Origin: Nageia nagi
Lineage: Eukaryota > Pinophyta
Assembly (NCBI GenBank): GCA_050084985.1
Contig: JBITNC010000001.1
Location: 162,626,001-162,690,000 of the forward strand
Direction: 5' to 3'
DNA: 64,000 nt
The notes under the pieces were generated by a model. That model was given only the letters and a program-made list of their open reading frames with translations. It had not been told where the DNA came from and searched no databases. The translations under genes were made by a program, and so were the position numbers. This document shows, piece by piece, positions 45,303 through 56,956 of the stretch (position 1 is the stretch's first letter; each line of letters opens with the position of its first letter).

Positions 45303-46985
45303 TTAACCCTAAATATTTCAAACCTTTAAACCTTAGACCTTAATTGTAACCCTCAAAACCTAACCCCTAACCCTTAAACCCTAACTATAACCCTTACCTT
45401 AACCCCTAAATCATAACTCAAAACCCTAATCCTAATCTTAACCCCAAATCCTAACCCCAATCCCTAACCCAAATACAAACCCATAACTCTTAAAGCCTAA
45501 CCCTTAACCCAAACCCCTAACCCTAATTGTAATCCTTAAAACCTAACCTCTAACCCAAACCATATACCCTAACTATAACCCTCAATCCTTAAGCCCTAAC
45601 TGTTAACCCCTAACCCTTAAACCCTAATTATAACCCTTAAAACCTAACCCTTAACCCAAACCCTTAACCTTTAAAACCTTTCCCTTAACCCTTAAACCCT
45701 AACTATAACCTTTAATTCTTAAATCCTAACCCTAACCCTTATCCTAAACCCTAACCTCAAACCCTAATCCTTAACCCAAATATAAATCCCTAACCCTTAA
45801 ACTATAACCCCTAATCATAACCTTTAACCCAACCCTTAACTCCTAAATTGTAACCATAAACCTAACTATAACCCCAAACCTAAACCCTTATTATTTTAAA
45901 ATTAAAATTTATAAATTATAATATATAAAATTCTAAAGTTTATAAAATTTATATTATTTTAAAATTAAAATTTTATTAAATTTTAATAAAATTAATATAT
46001 TATTTTAAAATTAAAAATTATATTATTTAAAAAATTATAACCCCAAAATTTATAACCATAACCCCAAACACTAAACCTTAAACCCAAACCCCAACCCCTA
46101 ACCTCAAACCCTAACATGTAACCCTTAAACACTAACTCCTAATCGTAACACCTAACTCTTAAACCCTAAATATAACCCTTGAACCTTAACCCCTAAACCC
46201 TAACCCTAACCTTAACCCGAAACCCTAACCCTAACCCAAATACAAACCCCTAACCTATAACCCCAAACCCCTAACATAATTATAACCTTTATTTAACCTA
46301 ACCACTAAACCTTAACTCAAACTTTTAACCCTTAAACCCTAACCCCTTACCATTAAACCCTAATTGTAAACCTTAAAACCTAACCTCTAACCCAAACCCT
46401 TAACACTAACTATAACCCTTAACCCTTAAACCCTAACCATAACCCTTAACCCCTTATATCTTAACCCCTAACTCAAAACCCTAACCCTAACTTCTAACCT
46501 TTAAACCCTAACCCTCAAACCTTAATTGTAACCCTTAAAACTTAATCCTTATACCCCAACCCCTAACCCTTAAACTTTAACCCCTAACCCTTAAATCGTG
46601 ATCATAACCCTACACCATAATCCCAAAACCCTAACCCTTTACATAAACCCCTAATGCTTATAAAATTAAAATTATAAATTATAATATATAAATTAAAAGT
46701 TTATAAATAGTATATTATTTTAAAATTAAAATTTTATTAAATTCTAATAAAATTTATATATTATTCTAAAATTAAAAATTTATATTATTTAAAAAATTAT
46801 AAACCTAAAATTTTTAATCATAACTTTAATCCTAAAATTTCTTACGATAAACATAACTCTAATCATAACCTCAAAATCAAACCTTAGCCATGACCTTTAA
46901 GCTTTAAACCTTAATTGTAACCTTTAACACTTAAAAATGTAACCCCTAAATCCTAATCTTTAGCTAAACCCAAATCCCTAATAAT
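45303..46985. repeat. Interstitial telomere-like array with AT-rich spacers
   Basis: Degenerate CCCTAA / CCCTAAA / CCTTAAACC words fill 45,303-45,889, 46,039-46,656 and, more weakly, 46,801-46,985. They are separated by two closely related AT-rich spacers (45,890-46,038 and 46,657-46,800) that share ATTATTTTAAAATTAAAATT and TTATATTATTTAAAAAATTA. The period of array plus spacer is about 760 bp, so this is a higher-order repeat. Unlike a functional telomere, the units are irregular. Large interstitial arrays of this kind are known in gymnosperm chromosomes. Confidence 0.9.
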
Positions 46986-47335
46986 GAAACCTTGTAAAAT
47001 CATTGAAAATACAACAAAGTTTTTTCAAAAATATATTTATATTTTAAAAAAATAGAATACTATCTTATTTTTTTATATTTTCATAAAATCTATATCTATT
47101 AGTACATCTTTTAGAGATGTTGAATTTCAATTCATTGTATCCATAACATATATATTTGTTTAGCCATAATTGACAAAGTTGTAACACAGCGAATTCATCA
47201 CATGAGATAGCAGAACTACAATATTAAAAGAAAAGCATCTTGAAACATCTTAAGTTGAAAAATATAGCTTTCATGTCGGCTAATAGGAACCCATGGACAA
47301 CCTGAACATAATAGGAAGTTTAAGAAAAATAATAC

Positions 47336-47988
47336 TTAAGGAATAGACACATTGATTTGCTTAAGGAGTCGACAAATTGCTTTCACAATTTTGTCTTTGA
47401 AATGCACTTCACTTTCATTTATGATTTGGTTAAGGAGGCAACAGATTGCTTTCACAACTTTGTCTCCGAAATCCACTTCATTGTCATCTTCCCTGAAGAG
47501 CAATCCATTAATGGAGCGAACTTCATTTAGAGCATCTTCCCATTTACCTCTTATGTCAAATCTTTCCTCCAACTTCTGCCATTCTGGACTGTCTTTTGTG
47601 AGCTGGACAGTTCCTTTGGGTTAATCATGAAGAATATGGGCAGCAGTTTGAGGTTGGCATTTTTGCCTGAATTAATGGCGCTAATAAAAGCTGAGACTTC
47701 GAGCATTGGCCACTTTGAACGAATAAATTCCTTGGATAGAACCACAACTGCTATTTTGCATGTTTCCACAGCTTTAAACATAAGAACAGGAAACGTCTGG
47801 GCAATGGCAAAGGCCTCGTCGAAGAAACAGGAAACATCTTCACTCAACAGGTCTCGATAAAGCTTTCGAATGAAATTTTGCTGTTTCCCACTGTGACTGA
47901 GAAACACATCTTTATCTGCCCCGTAATCTTTTCTCCCTTGAACGGCATTGCCAACAAACTTCAATTTCAATACAACGAAGAACTTCAA
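47336..47988 (-). pseudogene. TIR-domain gene fragment (TNL resistance-gene type), frameshifted
   Basis: The 145-codon frame from 47,988 carries a TIR domain: DVFLSHSGK at residues 27-35, VSCFFDEAFAI, KIAVVVLSKEF and SKWPMLEVSAFI. The Glu of the WxxLE motif, catalytic in plant TIR NADases, is present. Near 47,604 one base is missing relative to the second copy at 56.2 kb; the reading continues in another frame to 47,336 (WQKLEERFDIRGKWEDALNE). The tail has an in-frame duplication of about 23 codons (KVVKAICCLLNQI and KIVKAICRLLKQI). NB-ARC and LRR parts are absent; a telomere-like array follows. The start is uncertain. Confidence 0.85.
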
Positions 47989-49010
47989 ACAGAAAATTCA
48001 TCAACCATATTATCTCCACGACAATAGGGGACTTTGTGAACAAAAAAATCGTGGATAAGATTATCAGCATTATACACGTTCAGATTGTTCTCCGCTCTCT
48101 CCGCTCTGCAAAATGGGAACTGCAGACGATACATCCTTGAAAGTCCCCGGCCCATTCCTTTCGTCGTCTTTTATCTACAACAATTCAAGAACATTTTAAA
48201 CATTAATTCGCATACCAATCCATAAGTAAATTAGGGGTATTTTATCCCGTCCTCTTCGTTTGGAATCATATTTCTGGATGAAAAGTGTTGAAACAGCGGA
48301 GCAGAGATAAAACAAAGTGTTGTAATCTCACTTTTGGCCATAAATCAATCTGCTACTCATTTGCTACAATGTTTTTTGTTCCCTCTAACCAATTTGTCTT
48401 CTCGATCTGCCTAGTGCAAAACATTCAACACAGTACAATCCCAAATTCCCAATTGAGTTGCTCTTAGTAGATGTAAATTAAAAGGCAAGCTTGCGAGCAG
48501 AAGAAGATGTAGTTTAGAAAGCATGCAGTCTTAAAAGGAGTTGTGAAAAAATGGAGATTTAAAAGCGGAGCAGGAGACTCACCTGAAAACCAATTTCAAT
48601 TGCTATTAGCAGAGGAGGAAGCAGAAATGGGTCTGTGGCCTGAAACGCTGTCGTATCTTTCTGGAAAGTGCAGATTCCAGCGTAAAGCGTCGTGGCCAAT
48701 CAGTTCTGAAAAGGGAAGATATCGTGGCGAAGGACAAAACTCACATAAAAACCAATCCGATTGCTTTTGGTGTTTAAAGCTTAGGGAAGAAGGAAGTCGA
48801 GGTGGAATTATGAATCTTGAGCCCGCCCTCCCGAGTAGCCGATGAGCTGAACCCCTTTTTCTTCTGCTATATTCGCTGAGTCTGCATTCAATTAGTACCT
48901 TCTCGTTCCGGCAATTCCACTTCTGCAAGATGTGCCTATTTTCGCTTATTCGGGGGTGGCCTCAAATAATGATATACGGTCTAAGTTCTTATATGGAAAG
49001 GGCCATCGGA
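47989..49010. other. GC-richer flank upstream of the TIR fragment
   Basis: 48,000-48,950 has clearly higher GC and more CpG than most of the window, consistent with former promoter, 5' UTR or early exon of the TIR gene. Open frames exist on both strands (48,543-48,845 plus; 48,928-48,596 minus), but neither shows a known domain and they mirror each other. Homology with the second TIR copy stops around 48,075. Confidence 0.4.
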
Positions 49011-49012
49011 TT

Positions 49013-49945
49013 TACCAAATTTTAGGTAAACTTATTCTTACATTAAAGTTCAATTTTGCATCAAAATTCAAGTAAGAATAGAGAAAATTGTATGAACTAA
49101 TTCATAATGTGCAAGAATAATCTCTTGATTAGGTGGATTCGGGTGTTCACCTCCTCTTACAACCTTTACTTACACTAACAAGTCTTGTTACACTTGGGTG
49201 GGTATTGTTGAAACTTTTAGACTGCTTATGGACTTACTACCTGCCAATTTCCTCCAAAAAGTTTGATGTCATTACTCAAAACTAGTGGGATCTGTTGAAG
49301 CCTATCTGGATTACTAGCTAATAAAGTTTTCTAATGCCCATTGATCGTAACCAAAAAGTGTGATGTCACCATTGGAATTCTGCGAGTTCAATTTACATTG
49401 ACTCTTATAACACTACTTCCTACATGGCTTTAACCAAATGCAATGTGTACGCCGCTTTCTAGGCAAAAATATTAATAATAAATCATAGTAAATTTGACAT
49501 ATTACCAAATTTTAAGTAGACTTATTCTTGTATTAAATTTAAATTTTGCATCAAAATTCAAGTAAGAATAGAGAAAATTGCATGAACTAATTCATAATGT
49601 GCAAGAATAATCCCTTGATTAGGTGGACCCAAGTGTTCACCTCCTCTTACATCATTTACTTACTCTGGTAGGTCTTGTTACACCTTGATGGGTTTTGTTG
49701 AAACTTTTAGACTACTTACATTGATTTCCTCCAAAATGTCTAATGTCATTACTCAAAACTAGCGAGGTTTGTTGAATATAGAGTTATGAACATCTCCCAT
49801 CATGAAGCCTATCTAGACCACTTGTTGATGAAGTTGTCTAATGCTTGTTGATCCTCACCAAAAAGTGTGATGTCACCACTAGAATTATGTGGGTTCAATT
49901 TTCTAATTTTCATATAATGGACTCTTATCGACATATGACTTATAA
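49013..49945. repeat. Tandem repeat, two diverged copies of about 487 bp
   Basis: The segment starting ACCAAATTTTAGGTAAACTT (copy 1 from about 49,013) recurs from about 49,502. Both contain GCATCAAAATTCAAGTAAGA, TGTGCAAGAATAATC, GTTCACCTCCTCTTAC and AAAAAGTGTGATGTCACCA. Divergence is about 15% with several indels. No coding capacity. Confidence 0.85.
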
Positions 49946-50236
49946 ACATCACCCAGAATGACTCATATGACTCTATACAAACAACACTTGTATTATAACA
50001 AAATGGTGATTTTGAATGAGTTTCCACTGACTAAGACCCGATAATATGAACATAACTCAAAAATGCCTTAGCCAATTTTCCTAGAATGGACTCTTCTTAG
50101 CATATGATTTATAAAATTCACCCGAACATGGCTCATATGAATTTGTACAAACAACTCCACCTCACAACATGGTAGTTTTGAATGACTTTCCACTGACTAT
50201 GACCCGACAATATGAACACAACCCAAAAATACCTTA
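49915..50236. repeat. Tandem repeat, two copies of about 171 bp
   Basis: TGGACTCTTATCGACATATGA (about 49,918) recurs as GGACTCTTCTTAGCATATGA (about 50,088). Later words such as TTTCCACTGACTAAGACCCG and GATAATATGAACATAACTC also repeat. It overlaps the end of the 487-bp repeat, so copy 2 of that repeat runs into this one. Confidence 0.8.
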
Positions 50237-50614
50237 AACAATATCAAGCCTTGACTAAGAATAATATTTGAAATACATCAATATTGAACATGATAATTAT
50301 AAGCATGATATGTAATATTGATTTTTTTTTTGTGTCATTACATTGATTAAGAGAAATGGTATCATATATCAACACGAGCTAAAAAAATTTGTTTGAAAAG
50401 TGTAAAAGTATATTAAGTTATATATATACACAATAAGTTATTTAAACATTTATTTTTGAAAAGCAAAAATATATAATAATATTATTTGAAAAGGCAATAT
50501 TTATTTCATGTATGAACATTTGATAATGACATTAAGCAGTTTTCTTCTTTTTTACAATGAGTAACATGTACACCTGCTCCCATGTGTGCGTATCTATGGA
50601 ATATGAAGGTAAGA

Positions 50615-51890
50615 TGTATTCATAGACAAGATAGTCCATGAACTCTTGAAATAGCTGTAAAAGTAAGCCCTTATCAGTTCGTGTTATCAATATCAATTAT
50701 TGCACATTCAAGTGTAAAGCCTTGTGATTTATGTATTATCAATGCCCATGCTATTCTCAATGGAATTTATCATCATCAACCATGTCTTAATGGCCATAGA
50801 GGAACATATTTTGGGTTATTTTGATCCCAAAATGGTCCAATATAATTTTGGAATTGAACAACAACAAATAATGGAATTTATGGTGGCCTCATTTTCTCTA
50901 TAAATAATTGATTTGACTTGTCCAAGTGCACCATTGACAAGTCATGTTTCTACCCATAAATTTGAACACAACATAACCTTTTGGTCAATGCAAAAGAATA
51001 ATTATGATTGAAGTTTCTCAATATCTAGATCTGAAAATGTTAGGCCTTGTTATTGCTTTGCAATGGAAATGGTTACAGGTTTTTGTAATAATAACAACAT
51101 ATGTTTGTTATGTAGTGAAACTATTTTATTTTTTGCATAAAGATGCATGGAGGAGAAGAAAGTGGATTGCTCAAGGTTGGAGTCTGTACATGATATCAAA
51201 GTTTACCAATCTACAACTATACATTTTGCATTTTGCAAATTTGATAAAAGGTCATGAAATTGAATTTGGATCAGATTGTTACCACTTTAACGAAAAATTA
51301 TCATCAATGTTATGATGGTTGTGAACTTATGTCATAATGTCCCTCCATAAGAAGTTGAAGCATACATTGGGATATCTTTCACTAGTGGTAATTATGCCAA
51401 GTCATCGAAAAGGATGATAGATTGCCCACCAAATGGTATTTGATTATTTACAAGGAAGGCTTTTCACAATCTCTGGTCAATTCCTTCCATCATTTTTGGA
51501 CCAATGAAACTCATTTCATTGATAATAATGTATCAAATGAAATTCATCTTTTCCTAAAAGTTTGCAAGTGATTACCCTTGTAGGGCATTTATTTCTCTAA
51601 TGGGTATTCAAAGTACAAAATGAATAGTTGAAGCTGCTAAGTTGAATGTTCCAACACCTATTGGTGTAAGAAGTAGCAATGGTGATTGATCATTTGGAGC
51701 TGATGTTTGGAGCATAGATTTGATGCTTTTAATTAGGTGTGACTTTCTTATTCCTATAGTTCCTTGTACAATCATCCTTAGAGGTTCTTCATAACAATTA
51801 GTATATAGATATGAATGTATTATATCAAATGCTTTTTTCTATTCAAGTGACATGCTATGATAAGAATTGTGAATGGGATTGGGTGGTAGA
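50615..51890 (-). pseudogene. PIF1-like helicase relic, probably from a Helitron
   Basis: Minus-strand reading from 51,890 gives KKAFDIIHSYLY, EPLRMIVQGTIGIRKSHLI (Walker A, derived from GTAGTGKS), IGVGTFNLAASTIHFVL, IIINEMSFIGPKMM (Walker B, Asp to Asn), IPFGGQSIILFDDLA, RL-x-GNNLIQIQFHDLLS, SNLWVET-x-LVNGALGQ, PLRIAWALIIHKSQGFTL and GLTFTAISRVHG at about 50,615. These are the ordered motifs of the superfamily-1 PIF1 helicases. In plants such fragments usually come from Helitron Rep/Hel proteins. At least ten stops, most at positions expected to be Gln or Arg, interrupt an otherwise largely preserved frame. No Rep domain or Helitron end was identified, so the Helitron origin is inference. 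Confidence 0.88.
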
Positions 51891-51979
51891 TGAAATTTTT
51901 TTATTGTACTCTATGAAAGTGAATGTCATAATTTGTTGTTGTGGAGTGAAATGAGTAGCTCCCCAGTTGTGGTTAATGT

Positions 51980-52930
51980 CCATGTCACATTTTCCAAGCA
52001 TGTCTATCTCATTTATCTACAAAGGATTCCTTGGATGTATAGATGACAAGGCTTGCCATTCACTTGACAAACATAAACTTTTTAATGAATCATTTTACCA
52101 CCTACTTCAATAGGCATAGATACAAATCTAATGTATTGTTTTTTAGTATTATCAAATCCTTTTATGCTAAAAGTGGTTCTATCCTTTTTTATGTAAATGG
52201 AAGGAAAGTATTTTTGTAACAATTTAACTAAACATACATTAACATTTGAAGCAATATTAATCAATTTTTTTTAACAGGAACATCATCAATGTTAACATGG
52301 ATATATAGTCCTACATTTTTCTCAATAACATATTCACTAGGTAATTCACTCTCTTGAAAGGAAAGCATGTTATAAAATAAATCAGTATCAATATTACCTA
52401 GTAACTCAACAAATTTAGCAATAGGAATATCTACATCAACTTCAATTTTCTTAAGTGCATTAAATAAAGCATTTCTACAGTCAACTAAAAATTGTAAAAG
52501 TTTAAAAATACTTATCTTGGTATGAGTTACCTTTAGTTCCTCAAGGAGTTGTTGTAAACCAAAATTGTGAGGGACTTTCATTCACTCTATTGTAGCTAGA
52601 TTGATGCTCCCTCTAGGTATTCCTCTCCTAGCAGTGCCACACAATTCTTGGTCAAAGATTATATTCATTATGAGGGGTTTGACATCCTTTGAATCAATTG
52701 CATAGGCCTCATACTATAACTTACCATCATCCAACAATTTCTATAATTATTTCTCATGATCATGCATGCATTTGTTCTATAATATTTAACCTTGTGATAT
52801 TTGCAAAATTCCACTTCATTGTGCCTAATAGGTTTATCATCATGAGAACATAGCTCTTGATTCAGATCAAGTTTGATTAGTCTCTTTTGTAAATAATCCT
52901 TGAACATAATGGTAGGAGCCAAAGGTGACC
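51980..52930 (-). pseudogene. Ty3/gypsy gag end and aspartic protease relic
   Basis: At 52,922-52,668 the minus strand reads FCKYHKVKYYRTNACMIMRN, the CxxH...TxxC knuckle-like motif at the end of plant gypsy Gag. At 52,581-52,261 and 52,264-52,082 follow a helical region, GLYIHVNIDDVPVKKN, then INIASNVNVC where a protease would have I-D-x-G-S, and IKGFDNTKKQ, MPIEVGGKMI and finally CHLYIQGI at about 52,030. This order matches retropepsin domains of gypsy polyproteins (flap region, then LLGRPW-like motif). The catalytic Asp is Asn and stops interrupt. No RT follows; the PIF1 relic begins instead. Identification is by pattern and less certain than for the copia elements. Confidence 0.6.
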
Positions 52931-52984
52931 TATAATTCTTCCTAAAATTGTTCCTACATTATCTAAAACATGCATACTCTATGA

Positions 52985-55640
52985 TAGCTCTGAGAACTAA
53001 GTTATGATTTGTAGTCTAGTAGTCATGATGAAAATTAGGTTAGCTAATGGCCCTATGTCCTTGTCCTCTAATGTATAAGATAGAAGTTCATCTAATGTTG
53101 TGGCATAAATCTTGGCAAATATATGCCTAATCATGATGGTCTTATAGTTATTAGGCTCATGTGAATCCCCTGCTTTGCGAATAGGATGGATGATATATTG
53201 ATTCCATGAGTCATGAAATCCTAAGTAGATAGAAAGATTCAAGAAATCAATAAGGGCCTAATAAGTGAGTTAATTCCATGATTCAAATTCTATCTATAAA
53301 GCTTGTTTGACAAGTTCAATAGTGAAGATGTGGTAAGAAGTGAGGGTAGGAGGAAATATCATAAGAGGTTGGTTAGGGATAATATAGAGTGATGAAGCAT
53401 AGGAGATCTAATTCAAAATATTGATCTCATGGTTGACATGATTTCTAGGGAGGATAAGGGACCAAAATAATTTAGGAGAATGCCAAAGGGATTGGATAAG
53501 GTCAAGTCTATGTTGAGAGATAAATCAATGCTTTTTCTTTCAAAGAAGCATTTTGTAGGCTCTATGAGAAACTGTTATGAGATGGGGAGAGAAAATAGTA
53601 TGTTTTAATTTTCAATGTGCAAGTTTTCATTCCTCATCATACCAAATATTCATGGGGAAATGACCTAGGGTACATGGACAAGGAGGGTATCATATGGAAT
53701 GAGGATAGAGTCCAAAGTAGATTTCTAGAGTGCCTTGACTAAAAATGTGGAGTGATCAGTAGTAGTGGAAAGAGAAGGAGGGCTAGACAAAACTTAGTGT
53801 AAATGATCTATATAGGAAATGGAGTAATGGTAGTCAAATTTTATAATATCTTGAGGGGAGGAAGTGGAGGAAAGGGGTGGTGGAGTATGAGGTGTGGTAG
53901 CAACTAGTATAAGTGAGAGTACAAAGTGGTCAATGGAAGGAGGAGGGTGATTAGAGATCTTGTAGTGAGAAATGTATAGAATGAGAGCAATGAAAAAAAC
54001 AACATAGATTATAGTACTAGATCCACCATTATGGAAAAAATAAGTGAGCTCTCCAAAATTCAAAAAGTAAGATAACCCATTGAAGATAATGATCTTGTTG
54101 AATTATCCCAAGTTGAGAAGATGCTTCCCATAAGTGGTAACATGTGTATCAATGGATGATCTAACAAAGCCAAGTTCATAAAGGTCTAACTCATGAGTCT
54201 ACATATCATCCTTTGTGATCTCATGGAGAGGAACTTGTAAAGTATTGGCCTAAGCTTTAAAGTCTCCCATCAATAGCACTTCACTTGTAGCTGAGTGTTT
54301 GGTAATATCCTCATAGAGGTCATGGTAAGGGTTGCCATCAATATGCATATAAAAATTCAATGTGATGGGAGGAAAGTAAAAGATAGAAGTAAAAACATCC
54401 TAAAGGGGGTGAGAATGATGAATCTTAAACCAAAGAAATATAGAGTGGGGATCAAAAGATAAAAATGTTACAACACTTTGTAGTGAGCCTCAAATAAGAG
54501 CAACTACTCCTCTTTAACCTCTAACTCCACTTGAGTGATGAGTATTTTGGTGATTGTTAGACCATAATGAGTACCTATTGATACATGGTAAGGCATGTTT
54601 TGGACTCTCATGAGTATCACATATGAGAATATTATCATGTCTATTAACTACCTATGCAAGTGAGTCAGGGGTAGACCATGTTATACCATTATAGTTCCAA
54701 CAAGCTATATTTAGCTCCTCATTCACCCCCTTCCATATATTAGGAAGTCATTTGGCATGTGAAGGCTTGAAATGTATTGGTATAAGGAGTCCTTGATGAC
54801 ATTATGTAGACTATAGATTACTACCCATTTGTTGGTTTTTTGAGCTACAACCACCTGCTTCTTGAATTTCTTCAATTCATCAACTTGTAATCTTGCGAGT
54901 TCCTCCTCTAGATAGATATTATTAAGAATATTGAATATTTTTTATTTGTACCATAAGATAATCAAACATTCTTTAGCATGCTTGAAATGTATGACCAAAG
55001 TGGAGTCAAGAGCAACCCAAGCTTTCTCTAGTTGAATGTTTGCTATACCAAGAGTATCATGAATGAAGATGTTACTAGCCAAAAGTAGGTCAATTGGTTT
55101 AAGAATTCCATAAAATCAAAGGTTGAGGGATTTCATATTATTAATTTTCTCTTCTTTGAATGTGGTTTTGATTGTAAGCTCAACCAATGGGGGAGTACTC
55201 TTCTTCCCAGTCACTACATGGACCCAAGACTATTGATTAGCTAATTTTTAGCTCTATTTAGTAGATGTTTTTTTGTAAATGCTCTTTTTCAGCTGAGAGA
55301 GTAGCTTATTATTCTTTTAATTTAGAATATAGGTCTTTCTAATCCTCCTAGGTTGTAATGACTTCTGCTTATAAGCTAGCAACCTCTTTTGTGATTTGGA
55401 CCCCAGGAGAGATCTCTAATTGAAGCTTGGTTACCTGCTCTTCTAGCTATAAGATTCCTTCAACCTATATGATGATGGTGTTTTTATACTCTGATACTAA
55501 AGAAGAAATATCCAATAATCACTTCTCAAATAGATTTAGTATTGTCTTAAACACATCCATTTTATCTTACATATCTAATCCTATGTCTCTTGCATACAAA
55601 TCTTTAACTCCCTATGTTTTCTTCTTTCCAAAGCTCATTC
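52985..55640 (-). pseudogene. L1-type LINE relic: ORF1, endonuclease, start of RT
   Basis: ORF1-like: a coiled-coil region (EQVTKLQLEISPGVQITKEV) near 55,440, then LVIHFKHAKECLIILWYK and EEELARLQVDELKKFKKQVV up to about 54,780. ORF2 endonuclease begins at about 54,720 with NIACWNYNGITW, then SGVRG-x-RGVVALI, LLMGDFKA near 54,260, and GGSSTIIYVV with IDHFVLSLIL near 53,990-53,890, the classic APE-type motifs. The RT start at 53,242 reads YIIHPIRKAGDSHEPNNYKT and IFAKIYATTLDELL. The element ends abruptly near 52,985, before the FADD box. Many stops sit at former Gln codons. Intact proteins would nick DNA and prime reverse transcription at the target. Confidence 0.85.
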
Positions 55641-56129
55641 AAGAATAGAAGAAAAATGTACCCTTGATCCATGGATAAATAATTCATGCCCTAGCTTCAT
55701 AAATTAATCCATCCTATGCCCTAGCTTAGAGATGGATGCATGTTGTGCCCTAGCTTGTGTGTCCTACCATAGACCCATGTGTTTTGAAATGAGACCTTGT
55801 AGCATTCCCATATGGAATGCTCATTGATGTTTGCTACCTTGCGGTTCAAACTTGGATGCTAGTTGATTCCCTATCTACCTCATGCAATGAAAACCCCCTC
55901 ATGGAAACATGCCTTCTTCAGATAAAGTTATGGTAAGGTTACATGCATTGAAATTCCATAATTATCATACCAATGATACCATGATGGGGTATCTACTTCC
56001 ATGAAGAATATAACTTGTTACAAGTCAATTATCTTTCCATGAAGGATACAAGTATGATGGGGTATGCACCAAGAAACTTCTAAGATACAATAAGCCATTA
56101 AGTGGCCCAAAAGTTATGATGTGTCATCC
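55641..56129. other. Intergenic DNA, no gene seen
   Basis: Contains a short repeat of ATGCCCTAGCTT words at 55,685-55,760 and GATGGGGTATCTAC / GATGGGGTATGCAC words near 55,985 and 56,055. Nothing coding recognised. Confidence 0.5.
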
Positions 56130-56600
56130 ACTAAGAATCTTTAATTCCAACTACTTTATTTCCTCCAACTTTTTCCATTTTGGACTCTCTTTTATGAGTT
56201 CAGATAGTTCCTTTGGACTAAACATGAAGAATATTGACGTCTATTTAAGGTTTTCATTTTTACTTGAATTCAAAGTGCTAATGAAATTAGAGAGTTTGAG
56301 CATTAGCCACTTTGAATGAATAAATTCTTTGGATAGAACTATAATTGCTACTTTACAAGCTTCAATAACTTTAAACATGAGAGAAAGAAACATTCTAGGT
56401 AAGTGGCAAGGCCACATTGAAGAAACATGAAACATCTTCTCTCAACAGGTCTCGATAAAGCTATCAAATGAATTTTTCTATTTCCCACTATGATTGAGAA
56501 ACACATCTTTATCTCCATCATAATCTTTTCTCCATTGAAGACACTACCAACAAAATTCAAATAGAAAATTCATCAAACATATAATCTCCATGATAATAGG
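56130..56600 (-). pseudogene. Second TIR-domain gene fragment, more decayed
   Basis: Aligns with 47,500-48,000. Minus-strand readings give DGDKDVFLNHSGK, KVIEACKVAIIVLSKEF, SKWLMLKLSNFI and, in the region where copy 1 has lost a base, an uninterrupted PKELSELIKESPKW. The WxxLE Glu has become Lys (CTCGAA in copy 1, CTCAAA here, a CpG-type transition). Stops and shifts break it into several short frames (56,560-56,348; 56,435-56,241). Homology continues on the 5' side to about 56,640 (GGGGACTTTGTGAACAA), is interrupted by about 120 bp, and may resume near 56,770. Confidence 0.85.
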
Positions 56601-56797
56601 GGACTTTGTGAACAATAGAATCATGGATAAGATGATTAGCATTAATTTTGAAGTATATTGTATTCCATCATTCCAATAATGAAATTGAAATTATTACCAT
56701 CTTACCAATATATTGAAAACCTCCATTCTTCCCTAGCTAATTGAATTTCTTTGGAAGGTTTCCCTACATACATGTTCATATTGTTTTCCCTTGAAAA

Positions 56798-56956
56798 AAT
56801 ATATAAGAAAACAAATCCATATTGAAATATAACAACCAAAACTCCTATCCCTTGATAGTTCTTTTGCCACTTGGCAACCCATTAGCATAGCGTATTAATC
56901 TACTATTAGGAGGGTAGAGTCCACTTCAGTGTTAAGAAATTAAGGTTGAATATATT
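56798..56956. repeat. Dispersed repeat, copy 2
   Basis: Partner of 32,204-32,364 in the same orientation. Lies just upstream of copia element D and downstream of the TIR relic. Not recognised as part of a known element. Confidence 0.7.

Noticed and set aside
45303-46985. A true chromosome end (telomere)
   Set aside because: Units are irregular, interrupted by AT-rich spacers and flanked by other sequence on both sides, so the array is interstitial.
48543-48928. Overlapping 100- and 110-codon ORFs upstream of the TIR fragment
   Set aside because: Open on both strands over the same bases, no recognisable domain, and not conserved with the second TIR locus; more likely a GC-rich regulatory flank.
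51004-51315. Plus-strand ORF of 103 codons
   Set aside because: It is the antisense shadow of the PIF1-like helicase relic; the minus strand carries the ordered family motifs.
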